Assembly: GCF_004014875.1 (NCBI RefSeq)
Contig: NZ_CP034929.1
Coordinates: 1 to 64,000 of the forward strand
Direction of reading: 5' to 3'
DNA length: 64,000 nt
DNA from: Nocardioides yefusunii
GTDB taxonomy: Bacteria; Actinomycetota; Actinomycetes; Propionibacteriales; Nocardioidaceae
Shown here: piece after piece, positions 12,050 through 19,081 of the stretch
Layout of the letters: each line of letters begins with the position of its first letter
How positions within the stretch are numbered: the stretch's first letter is position 1
Translations under genes and position numbers: made by a program
The notes under the pieces: model-generated
Seen by the model: only the letters and a program-made list of their open reading frames with translations
Told to the model about the DNA's origin: nothing
Database searches by the model: none

Positions 12050-12156
12050 CGTCCTCTCGCGTGGGGTGGACCCCGTTTTGTCCTGTTCTCAGGGCATCAG
12101 GTAGTGTTTCACCTCGTTGGGCCGCAAAGCCCACACTCGCTCGGTTCGCCGAGGGA

Positions 12157-12230
12157 GGGCCTATAGCTCAGACGGTTAGAGCGCTTCCCTGATAAGGAAG
12201 AGGTCACAGGTTCAAGTCCTGTTAGGCCCA
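12157..12230 (+). tRNA. tRNA-Ile (GAT)
   Basis: A 74-nt cloverleaf: acceptor GGGCCTA pairs with TAGGCCC, the anticodon stem CTTCC/GGAAG encloses loop CTGATAA with anticodon GAT, and the T-loop is TTCAAGT. It is followed by discriminator A; CCA is not fully encoded. Confidence 0.96.
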
Positions 12231-12265
12231 CAGTTCCGCCATCACGTCCAAGACGGAGGAAGTCG

Positions 12266-12385
12266 ATGAAGAAGATCCTTCTCATCGCCCTCGCGGTCGT
12301 CGCCGCAGTGATCGGCAAGAAGAAGTTTGACCAGAGCCGGTCCGAAAAGGCCGTCTGGCACAGCGTCACGGACTCCGTGGCGTAA
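12266..12385 (+). CDS. DLW-39 family small protein
   Basis: This 39-codon gene lies between tRNA-Ile and tRNA-Ala. The protein is MKKILLIALAVVAAVIGKKK followed by a short polar tail ending in WHSVTDSVA. It has one N-terminal hydrophobic helix. Length, position near gyrA/tRNA-Ile/tRNA-Ala and the Lys-Lys-Ile-Leu start match the actinobacterial DLW-39 family, whose function is unknown. The name-giving Asp-Leu-Trp is Ala-Val-Trp here. A GGAGGAAG ribosome site lies just upstream of the ATG, which supports real translation. Confidence 0.8.
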   Translation: MKKILLIALAVVAAVIGKKKFDQSRSEKAVWHSVTDSVA

Positions 12386-12413
12386 GGTAAGACCCGCTGG
12401 TTCACGCCAGCAT

Positions 12414-12486
12414 GGGGCCTTGGCGCAATTGGTAGCGCACCTGCTTTGCAAGCAGGGGGTTGGGGGTTCGAGTCCCCCAGGCTCCA
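12414..12486 (+). tRNA. tRNA-Ala (TGC)
   Basis: A 73-nt cloverleaf: acceptor GGGGCCT pairs with AGGCTCC, the anticodon loop CTTTGCAAG carries TGC, and the T-loop is GTTCGAGTC. Discriminator A is at 12486. Confidence 0.96.
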
Positions 12487-12495
12487 CTGAAAGAC

Positions 12496-12521
12496 CTGGA
12501 GGCTCCACTCCGGGTTTTTCT
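12496..12521 (+). terminator. Terminator after tRNA-Ala
   Basis: A short stem (CCTGGAG paired with CTCCGGG, one G-U) is followed by TTTTT, directly downstream of the tRNA gene. Confidence 0.55.
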
Positions 12522-12771
12522 TCATTTCAGGGGTCTTGCGTCCGACGCGGCCCGCGCGTGACGGCCTCTCGCTTGCGCCCGTCCTCAGGGGCCACCACGG
12601 AGCGTGACCGGCGATACGTCGTCCTCTTTTTCTCACACAGCGGCTTTTCTGCCGATAGTGGATTCGGGAACTCTTGTGGCACCGCCAGGCCCAGGTCCCT
12701 CGCCGCACTGCCGCCAGCGCTGTTCCACGGTGGTGAGCGGTCGCCATTGTTCATCTCTCGGAAGTCCCCCC

Positions 12772-13377
12772 ATGTCGAAGCACGCGTCCATGCAGGTCGA
12801 GGCCCCCGCTGAGTCCACCGTCGAGCCCGTCCCGCCGGCCCAGCGGGCAGCCCCGCAGAGCGAAGTCCCGCAGAACGCAGCGGAGGCATACGCGGCCGCG
12901 AAGCGTCGCGAGGCGAGCAAACTGCTCGTCGGACTGACCGACGGCGACCACAAGTGGGCCCGCGCCGTCGCGGTCCGCCTGCGTGCCGCAGGTGTCTCCG
13001 ACGCCGACATCGACGCGGTCCTGGTCGAGGCCGTCGACATGTTCACGCGCCGCGGTCGTCACGCCGACGACGTCCACGGCTCCCCCCGCGTCTTCGTGCG
13101 CCGGGTCCTCGAACGCGTCAGCTCCGCCGGAACCGTGCGTCACCGTGGAGCTGCACTGCGACTCTCCGCCGCACTCCCGCTGCTGGGGGGAGCGATCGCG
13201 ATGGCCGTCCTGACCCTGTTCGGTGCCCCGCTGGCACTCCTCGCCGTCGCCGTCGTCGCCCTGGGCATCGCCGTCGCCGTCGCGGTCAAGGCAGCCCGGC
13301 TCGACGCGACGCTGCCGCCCACGATCGTGCGCTCCAGCGAGATCCGTCGAGCACCGGTCTCTCCGCTCGGCTGGTGA
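12772..13377 (+). CDS. Hypothetical membrane protein
   Basis: I do not recognise a named family. The 201-aa protein starts at an ATG (MSKHASMQVEAP) with GGAAG upstream; longer in-frame starts would run back toward the tRNA terminator. The N-terminal half is soluble and contains a repeated Ala/Arg helical segment (KRREASKLLVGLTDGDHKWA). The C-terminal half has two closely spaced membrane helices near residues 130-170 and a short cytoplasmic tail. The 285 bp between tRNA-Ala and this gene hold only the terminator and presumably its promoter. Confidence 0.6.
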   Translation: MSKHASMQVEAPAESTVEPVPPAQRAAPQSEVPQNAAEAYAAAKRREASKLLVGLTDGDHKWARAVAVRLRAAGVSDADIDAVLVEAVDMFTRRGRHADDVHGSPRVFVRRVLERVSSAGTVRHRGAALRLSAALPLLGGAIAMAVLTLFGAPLALLAVAVVALGIAVAVAVKAARLDATLPPTIVRSSEIRRAPVSPLGW

Positions 13378-13458
13378 CGCCCGCGCCCGTACGGGCGTGA
13401 GCAGGGCGACGTCTCGACGGACGCGGCTGCTCCACCACACGCCACCTAGACTCGAGGC

Positions 13459-14313
13459 GTGAAGATCCCCGTGCTGCTCCGTCCGGTGGCTCTCGGGGCC
13501 CACGTCGCAGGCATCGTCCTCTCCTCCGCGGCCGTCGGTCTCGGGCTGTGGCAGCTCAACACGTGGGAGGACCGTCGCGACGACGCGTCCACCGAACGCA
13601 TCGAGCGCTCGGCCGAGCCGTTGGTCGACGTCATCGGCCCCGACCAGCCGTTCCAGAAGGACCAGGTGGCTCGTTCGGTCACCGCCCAGGGCGAATGGCT
13701 CACCGACCGCACCGTCTACGTCCCCGACCGGGACCGTGACGGCGTCGAGGGCCACTGGGTGATCACGATGTTCGCCGTCGACGGCAGCGAGTCCGCGATC
13801 CCCGTCGTGCGAGGCTGGATCGAGGAGATCGATCCCCGTCCCGTCGCGCCCACCGGCCAGGCGTCCCTGGCGGGCTGGCTCCAGCCGCCCGAGGGCAAGG
13901 CCGGGATGCCCGACGACGACCCCACCGACGACGTCATCCCGCAGGTGCGGATGGCCGACCTGGTCCAGCACGTCGACCGCGACCTCTACGGCGGCTACCT
14001 GCTGCTCGACCACGACATCCAGGACGTCGACGCGAGCACCAGCAACGGCGGCGTCGAGTCGTTGGAGTCCGTCGACCTCACCCAGGTCCCCGAGGTCTCC
14101 GCGACCACCGGTTGGCGCAACTTCCTCTACGCGATGGAGTGGTGGATCTTCGCCGGTTTCGCGCTGTTCATCTGGCTGCGCTGGTGCCGGGACGAGGTGC
14201 TGCGGGTGCGCGAGGAGGAAGCTGCTCAGTACGCTCCCGCAGAGCCCACCGCAGAGCCTGTCGAAGCCGTCGACGAGCGGCGTGAGGACACCCACGCCGC
14301 CACCGACGCCTGA
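13459..14313 (+). CDS. SURF1 family protein
   Basis: SURF1/Shy1 proteins help assemble cytochrome c oxidase in the cytoplasmic membrane. The topology fits: one N-terminal membrane helix leads into GLWQLNTWEDRRD (the family GxWQxxRxxxK-like motif). A roughly 190-residue extracytoplasmic domain follows, then a second helix near residues 228-245 (MEWWIFAGFALFIWLRW). The C-terminal tail is Glu-rich. The 284-aa length is normal for actinobacterial members. It is 30 bp upstream of the DUF3817 gene and probably co-transcribed with it. Confidence 0.8.
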   Translation: MKIPVLLRPVALGAHVAGIVLSSAAVGLGLWQLNTWEDRRDDASTERIERSAEPLVDVIGPDQPFQKDQVARSVTAQGEWLTDRTVYVPDRDRDGVEGHWVITMFAVDGSESAIPVVRGWIEEIDPRPVAPTGQASLAGWLQPPEGKAGMPDDDPTDDVIPQVRMADLVQHVDRDLYGGYLLLDHDIQDVDASTSNGGVESLESVDLTQVPEVSATTGWRNFLYAMEWWIFAGFALFIWLRWCRDEVLRVREEEAAQYAPAEPTAEPVEAVDERREDTHAATDA

Positions 14314-14343
14314 ACCGTTGCGGCGCGTCGGTACTCTCGAAAC

Positions 14344-14733
14344 GTGAAGAAGGCTCTGTTCCGCTACCGACTCATGGCCTACATCGTCGGTGTGCTGCTG
14401 ATCGTCCTGTGCCTCGTCGGCGTGCCGCTGTCGAACTTCGACGGCCAGCCCCTGTGGGGCGTCGACGCGATCGGCACCCCCAACTGGTTCGACGAGGGCA
14501 GCAACGCCGAGAAGGCCGGCTCGTTCATCACCAGCTGGCTGGGCACCCTGCACGGCTGGCTCTACATGATCTTCCTGGTGATGGCCTTCTCGCTCTCGCG
14601 CAAGGCGAAGTGGTCGATGGGCTACACCCTCGGCATCCTCGTCGCCGGCACGATCCCGGTGGTCTCGTTCTGGGCCGAGCACAAGGCGAGCACCCGGATC
14701 AAGAACGACTTCCCCGACGAGTTCGCCGCCTGA
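14344..14733 (+). CDS. DUF3817 membrane protein
   Basis: This 129-aa protein has three predicted membrane helices: near 9-28 (YRLMAYIVGVLLIVLCLVG), near 66-88 and near 95-115. The motifs RYRLMAYIVGV, GWLYMIF and the C-terminal FWAEHKA are typical of DUF3817, a family frequent next to SURF1-type genes in actinobacteria. No biochemical role is known. The start is GTG at 14344. Confidence 0.8.
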   Translation: MKKALFRYRLMAYIVGVLLIVLCLVGVPLSNFDGQPLWGVDAIGTPNWFDEGSNAEKAGSFITSWLGTLHGWLYMIFLVMAFSLSRKAKWSMGYTLGILVAGTIPVVSFWAEHKASTRIKNDFPDEFAA

Positions 14734-14761
14734 CGGCCGGCTCCACGGACGCAGCGCTCCG

Positions 14762-14806
14762 CGGACGAGAGGCCCACCCCGCACGCCGGGGTGGGCCTCT
14801 CGTCCG
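14762..14806 (+). terminator. Strong bidirectional terminator between convergent genes
   Basis: A 20-bp perfect stem (14762-14781 pairs with 14787-14806) with a 5-nt loop lies between the convergent DUF3817 gene and the Lys/Ala-rich gene on the other strand. A short T-rich stretch follows on the + side. Confidence 0.8.
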
Positions 14807-14823
14807 TTCTCAGCAGAGCGAAC

Positions 14824-15615
14824 TCAGTCCAGCGCGTCGCCGGTCTTGCCCGGCTTGTAGGGCGCCGGCTCGTCGGAGGCGATCATCGGGTCGGACTGGG
14901 AGTCGAGGTGGTCGTGCGGCCACGGCTCCACCTCGGGGCTCGTGGTCTCGCCCTCACCGTGCGCGGCTTCCTCCTCGTCAGCTGCGTGAGTGGGTGCGGG
15001 AGCCGCAGGCGTGGCCTTCGGGACCGGCGGCGGGGTGTACGGCGCGGTGCTGTGCGACCCGCCGGTCGAGCCACCGGCGACGAACTTCTTGTAGACCACT
15101 GCGACGGCGGCAGCCAGCGCCCCGATGACGAACAGCTTCCCGAAGACGCCGCCCTTCTTCTTCGACTTCTTCGGGGCCTTGCCGTGGTTCTTCACCGCGG
15201 CCGCGGCGGCAGCGGTGGTGGCGCTCAGTGCGGCTGACTTGCGACGCGCGGACTTCTCCAGCTTCTTGCGGGAGTCCTTCGTGGCGGACTTCGCGTCCTT
15301 CTTCGCGGACCTGGACTGCTTGCGGGCGTCCTTGGAGACCTTGCGCGACGTCTTGGCGGCCTTCTTCTCGACCTCGGCGCCCTTCTCGCGGGCGACCGCG
15401 CGTGCGTCGTCCACGGACGAGGTGAGGCTGGCCGCGGCGGTGCCGGCGACCTCCTTGCCCTTGTCGACCAGGGGCGCGGCACGGTCGAGACCGTCCTTGC
15501 CCAGGGCGACGGCCTTGTCCGCCGCGGCCTCCAGGTGCGGCTGGACCTGTTCGGCGACGTCCTGCACCACGTCATGAGCCTGTTCGAGCAGTGACTTCTT
15601 GCTGCGGACACCCAT
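14824..15615 (-). CDS. Lys/Ala-rich helical protein with one membrane segment
   Basis: No family recognised. I start the 263-aa protein at ATG 15615 ([20 protein letters not shown]). Residues 1-85 form amphipathic helices with heptad-like Ala/Val/Lys spacing. Residues 85-150 are extremely Lys/Ser/Ala-rich (repeated KSA, KDA and RKS steps), resembling histone H1-like tails. A membrane helix follows near 163-182 ([20 protein letters not shown]). The tail is Pro/Glu-rich and acidic. It could be a membrane-anchored nucleic-acid or cell-wall-associated protein; that is only a guess from composition. Confidence 0.6.
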   Translation of the reverse strand: MGVRSKKSLLEQAHDVVQDVAEQVQPHLEAAADKAVALGKDGLDRAAPLVDKGKEVAGTAAASLTSSVDDARAVAREKGAEVEKKAAKTSRKVSKDARKQSRSAKKDAKSATKDSRKKLEKSARRKSAALSATTAAAAAAVKNHGKAPKKSKKKGGVFGKLFVIGALAAAVAVVYKKFVAGGSTGGSHSTAPYTPPPVPKATPAAPAPTHAADEEEAAHGEGETTSPEVEPWPHDHLDSQSDPMIASDEPAPYKPGKTGDALD

Positions 15616-15798
15616 CGGTGTCACCTCCCCAGAAACGACCGTTGGCGACGTGGACCCGGGTCGGGCCACGCCGGCTCCCATCCCAACACAGGACACAAGG
15701 CTGCGCCAGAGGTCTGGTCCCGTGGGGAAAGTGGGTCCCGCGTGGGAAGATCTGGGGCAGCAAGCACGGAACCCCAACAGATGCGGAGAGACGCCAAG

Positions 15799-16311
15799 AT
15801 GTCTGAGCTCAAGGCCACCCTGAAGACGAACAAGGGTGACATCGTCATCAACCTGTTCCCGAACCACGCTCCCAAGACGGTCGAGAACTTCGTCGGCCTC
15901 GCCGAGGGCACCAAGGAGTTCAAGGACGACGCCGGTCGTTCGGGCGTCAAGTACTACGACGGCCTCGGCTTCCACCGCGTCATCGACAACTTCATGATCC
16001 AGGGCGGCTGCCCGCTCGGCACCGGCACCGGCGGCCCGGGTTACAAGTTCGGTGACGAGCCGCACCCCGAGCTGACCTTCGACAAGCCGTACCTGCTCGC
16101 CATGGCGAACGCCGGCCCGGGCACCAACGGCTCGCAGTTCTTCATCACCACCGCGGCCACCACCTGGCTGAACTTCAAGCACACCATCTTCGGCGAGGTC
16201 GCCGACGACGCCTCCAAGGCCGTCGTCGACGCCATCGGCACCGCCCCGGTCGGCCGCCAGGACCGCCCGATCGAGCCGATCACCATCGAGTCCGTCGAGA
16301 TCACCCGCTGA
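15799..16311 (+). CDS. ppiA: Peptidyl-prolyl cis-trans isomerase (cyclophilin)
   Basis: This cyclophilin isomerises Xaa-Pro bonds in the cytoplasm. The 170-aa protein has the cyclophilin core motifs [21 protein letters not shown] and HTIFGEV, with the active-site Arg in FHRV. There is no signal peptide from the chosen ATG at 15799 ([16 protein letters not shown]); an upstream in-frame start would add a poorly conserved 19-residue extension. It is followed 43 bp later by the rhomboid gene, the conserved actinobacterial order near the origin. Confidence 0.94.
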   Translation: MSELKATLKTNKGDIVINLFPNHAPKTVENFVGLAEGTKEFKDDAGRSGVKYYDGLGFHRVIDNFMIQGGCPLGTGTGGPGYKFGDEPHPELTFDKPYLLAMANAGPGTNGSQFFITTAATTWLNFKHTIFGEVADDASKAVVDAIGTAPVGRQDRPIEPITIESVEITR

Positions 16312-16354
16312 TCTTCAGCTCCACCCACGAGGGGTGGCCAGGGGAAGGAACCCA

Positions 16355-17305
16355 GTGACCCAACCGAGCGACCCCTCGCAGTCCCCGTCCGGGGCGCCGC
16401 AGTGCATGCGGCACCCCGGACGGGAGACCTGGATCCGCTGCCAGCGGTGCGAGCGTCCGATCTGCCCGGACTGCATGAACCAAGCGGCCGTCGGCTTCCA
16501 GTGCCCCGACTGTGTCGCGCAGGGGGTCAAGCAGACCCGTCAGGGCATGCTCCCCTTCGGTGGGCGTGCCTCCCGTGACCCGCGCACGGTCACGATCGCG
16601 CTGATCGCGATCAACATCGCCGTCTTCGTCCTCGTCCGGGCGACCGGCGGTCTCACCTCGAAGCTCGCTTCGGCGCTGATGCTGACGCCGGTGGGCAGCT
16701 GCTCCGCGGTCGACGGCTCGGGGTGGTACCCCAGCGTCACCTCCGGGGACCTCTGCACCTCCTACGGGCTGTCGTGGTCGCCCGGATTCACCGACGGAGC
16801 GCTCTGGCAGATCCTCAGCCACGGCTTCGTGCACCAGGAGTTCCTGCACATCGCGATGAACCTGCTCGCGCTGTGGGTCCTGGGCCCCAATCTTGAACGT
16901 GTGCTGGGTCGCAGTCGCTTCCTGGCGGTCTACCTCGTCTCGGTCTTCGTGGCCGGTGTGACGATCATGTGGTTCGCTGAGCCCTACCAGTCGACGCTGG
17001 GCGCCTCCAGCGGCGTCTTCGGGCTCCTGGGGGCCACGCTGGTGCTGGTGTGGAAGGTCGGCGGGGACGTGCGCAGCATGGCGGGTCTGCTGGCGGTCAA
17101 CGTCGCGATCACGCTCTTCGTCCCGAACATCTCGTGGCAGGGTCACCTCGGCGGCTTCGTCGGTGGCGCATTGGTGGCGCTGCTGATGGTGCTCACGCCG
17201 CGGGGCGAGCGTCGGTCGACGCTCCAGTGGAGTGGCGTGGCACTGCTCGTCGTCATCGCGGGAGCGTTGTTGGTGGCGAGGACGGCACAGTTGCTCCCTG
17301 CCTGA
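16355..17305 (+). CDS. Rhomboid family intramembrane serine protease with N-terminal zinc finger
   Basis: This protease cleaves substrates inside the membrane. Residues 10-55 carry paired Cys motifs (CMRHPGRETWIRCQRC, CPDCM, CPDC), a B-box-like zinc finger common in actinobacterial rhomboids. The rhomboid domain follows with SHGFVHQEFLHIAMN, the catalytic Ser219 in ASSGVFG and His264 in GHLGGFVGG. About six membrane helices are visible. I chose GTG 16355 because GGGGAAGGAA lies just upstream; GTG 16334 would add seven residues. The protein is then 316 aa. A terminator follows the gene. Confidence 0.9.
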   Translation: MTQPSDPSQSPSGAPQCMRHPGRETWIRCQRCERPICPDCMNQAAVGFQCPDCVAQGVKQTRQGMLPFGGRASRDPRTVTIALIAINIAVFVLVRATGGLTSKLASALMLTPVGSCSAVDGSGWYPSVTSGDLCTSYGLSWSPGFTDGALWQILSHGFVHQEFLHIAMNLLALWVLGPNLERVLGRSRFLAVYLVSVFVAGVTIMWFAEPYQSTLGASSGVFGLLGATLVLVWKVGGDVRSMAGLLAVNVAITLFVPNISWQGHLGGFVGGALVALLMVLTPRGERRSTLQWSGVALLVVIAGALLVARTAQLLPA

Positions 17306-17323
17306 GGACGACGCCCGGAAATC

Positions 17324-17574
17324 TGTGGAGAAACGGCCCCTTCGGGGGCCGTTTTTCACGTTTCCTGTGGAAAAACCACCCCCGAACGGGGGCATGAACA
17401 GGTTCTCCACAGGCGTGTGGAGAACGCTGACCTCGGCAAATGTGCAGAAATCGCGCTCAGGAAACCGTATTTCCGGTACTTAATGCACAGGCAGTGGAGA
17501 ACTTGTGAATAACTACAGGTCTGTAACTCCTCCACAGGGTTGTTCACAACTGTGGATAACACTTCTGTGGAAAA
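17324..17574. other. Cluster of DnaA-box-like sites
   Basis: Between the rhomboid gene and crgA lies a 337-bp gap. It holds TGTGGAGAA (17324), TGTGGAAAA (17366), an inverted pair TTCTCCACA/TGTGGAGAA (17403-17424), TGTGAATAA (17504), TTGTTCACA (17540), a perfect TGTGGATAA (17551) and TGTGGAAAA (17566). It is also more AT-rich than its surroundings (17440-17580). This density of DnaA-box-like 9-mers equals or exceeds that of the dnaA-dnaN region. It may be a second DnaA-binding locus; function is not shown by sequence. Confidence 0.55.
17333..17357 (+). terminator. Terminator after the rhomboid gene
   Basis: The stem ACGGCCCC paired with GGGGGCCGT has a TTC loop and is followed by TTTTT. It lies 28 bp after the rhomboid stop. 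Confidence 0.75.
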
Positions 17575-17576
17575 CC

Positions 17577-17611
17577 AGAGCGGCCGCGACCCTGTGGGTC
17601 GCGGCCGCTCT
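17577..17611 (-). terminator. Terminator of crgA on the minus strand
   Basis: A 16-bp perfect stem (AGAGCGGCCGCGACCC and its complement) with a 3-nt loop is followed on the minus strand by a TTTT run. It lies 32 bp beyond the crgA stop. Confidence 0.75.
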
Positions 17612-17642
17612 GCGGTCCTGCTGAGCCTGGCTCAGGCGGGGA

Positions 17643-18116
17643 TCACTCCCACTTCGTGGCGTAGGTGAAGCCCACGGCCAGGAAGGCGATGCCGACCAGG
17701 ATGTTGTAGTTGCCGAGGTCGTTCATGACCCAGATCGAGTCGAGTGTCTGGTTCTGGAACACGTAGAACGTGCAGATCCAGATCATGCCCAGCAGGAAGC
17801 ACCCCAGCATGCCCACGACGACGCCGCGGCCACGGCCCAGCGGGGTCGAGGGGTGCGCCGCGGTGGCAAGACCGACCATCAGCAGGCCGAAGCCGATGCA
17901 GTAGCTCCACAGGCCGATGTCGTCGACCCACTTCGGCCCACCCGGCTTCGCGCCGTCGGTGACCGCAGCGATCGGGTCGACCCGGACCACGGTGTACTGG
18001 AAGACGATCCACGCGATGCCCGCGAGCACCAGCAGCAGTGAAATGACGAATCGGACGGACAGGAACTTTTCCTTCGGGATGCCCGTTGCGTCGAGCTTGT
18101 CCTTCGTGCTGGACAC
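17643..18116 (-). CDS. crgA: CrgA-like cell division membrane protein, apparently duplicated
   Basis: CrgA is a small two-helix membrane protein that interacts with FtsZ, FtsQ and penicillin-binding proteins at the septum. This 157-aa protein has four membrane helices in two similar halves. Half 1 (about 16-83) contains LLLVLAGIAWIVFQY and, further on, IGLWSYCIGFGLLMVG. Half 2 (about 90-157) contains GCFLLGMIWICTFYV and, further on, LGNYNILVGIAFLAVGF. Each half looks like one CrgA unit. The GTG start at 18116 has GAGGAG upstream. Location between the rhomboid and DUF881 genes is the normal crgA position. Confidence 0.8.
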   Translation of the reverse strand: MSSTKDKLDATGIPKEKFLSVRFVISLLLVLAGIAWIVFQYTVVRVDPIAAVTDGAKPGGPKWVDDIGLWSYCIGFGLLMVGLATAAHPSTPLGRGRGVVVGMLGCFLLGMIWICTFYVFQNQTLDSIWVMNDLGNYNILVGIAFLAVGFTYATKWE

Positions 18117-18217
18117 CTGGTGCTCCTCATGAGTGCGGTGACGTGGTGGATGGATGCGGAGTCCGTGGCCGGTGTTGCGTTCGGCCACACTTGCCCCGCG
18201 CGGTTAGCGTAGTCGCC

Positions 18218-18991
18218 ATGAGTGAAGGTGCGGAGCCGTCCCCGGAGACGAAGCGCCCGCTGACGCCTTCTGAACGCCGCTGGAAACTGGCCACGCCTGT
18301 CGTCGTGCTGCTCGGGGCATCCCTCTGCGTGGTTTCCGCGGCCAACAGCGACGGCATCGACCTGCGGCCCAGCAAGTTCACCGACATCGCCTCGATCGTC
18401 GAAGCTGAGTCGGCCGAGCTCACCGAGCTCAACGAACGGGCTGCCGATCTCGACCAGGAGGTCGCCCTGCTGACCGCCAGCGTCGGGGACCGCACCGTGA
18501 GCCGGTACAACCGTCGGATCGCCGTCCTGGAGGACCCCGCGGGTCTCACCACCCGCCGTGGCGCAGGCGTCACCGTCACCCTCACCGACGCACCCGCCGA
18601 GATCATGGACGGCACCTCGCGTGACCTCAACGAACTCGTCGTCCACCAGCAGGACATCCAGGCGGTCGTGAACGCACTCTGGCGTGGCGGAGCAACCGCG
18701 GTGACCGTGCAGGGGCAGCGGATCATCTCCACCACCGGCATCAAGTGCTCGGGGAACACTGTCCAGCTCGAAGGTGTCCCGTACTCCCCGCCGTACGTGA
18801 TCAGCGCGATCGGGAACCAGCTCGACCTCTTCAAGTCCGTCGAGGGCGACGACTACCTCGACCTCTACCGGGCCGCCGCGCAGGACCCCGAGGTCCGCGT
18901 CGGGTGGGACATCCGCCTGGAGTCCTTCCTCGAGGCGCCCGCCTACGACGGCGTCCCCAACCTCAGCTACGCCGTCCCGCTGGACTCCTGA
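18218..18991 (+). CDS. DUF881 family membrane-anchored protein
   Basis: DUF881 proteins are found next to crgA and the pkn cluster in actinobacteria; their function is not established. The 257-aa protein has a cytoplasmic N-terminus, one membrane helix near residues 25-44 (LATPVVVLLGASLCVVSAAN) and a coiled-coil stretch near 60-95 rich in Glu/Leu. The conserved DUF881 domain follows, with AGVTVTLTDAP, ELVVHQQDIQAVVNALWRGG and AISINGQRI-like (VTVQGQRIIST) blocks. The start is ATG 18218. Confidence 0.88.
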   Translation: MSEGAEPSPETKRPLTPSERRWKLATPVVVLLGASLCVVSAANSDGIDLRPSKFTDIASIVEAESAELTELNERAADLDQEVALLTASVGDRTVSRYNRRIAVLEDPAGLTTRRGAGVTVTLTDAPAEIMDGTSRDLNELVVHQQDIQAVVNALWRGGATAVTVQGQRIISTTGIKCSGNTVQLEGVPYSPPYVISAIGNQLDLFKSVEGDDYLDLYRAAAQDPEVRVGWDIRLESFLEAPAYDGVPNLSYAVPLDS

Positions 18992-19010
18992 ACCGAGCCA
19001 CGGCCCGGCA

Positions 19011-19065
19011 CGACGAAGCCCCCACGACCGCCGGATGATCCGGCTGGTGGTGGAGGCTTCGTCGT
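19011..19065. terminator. Long inverted repeat between convergent genes
   Basis: An imperfect inverted repeat of about 26 bp per arm (CGACGAAGCC...CCGGAT on the left, its near-complement on the right) separates the DUF881 gene from convergent pknB. It is likely a bidirectional terminator. Confidence 0.6.
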
Positions 19066-19081
19066 ACGTCGGGGGAGGGGA

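Noticed and set aside
12109..12747. Minus-strand open frame running across tRNA-Ile, DLW-39 and tRNA-Ala
   Set aside because: It crosses two tRNA genes on the other strand and has no supported start.
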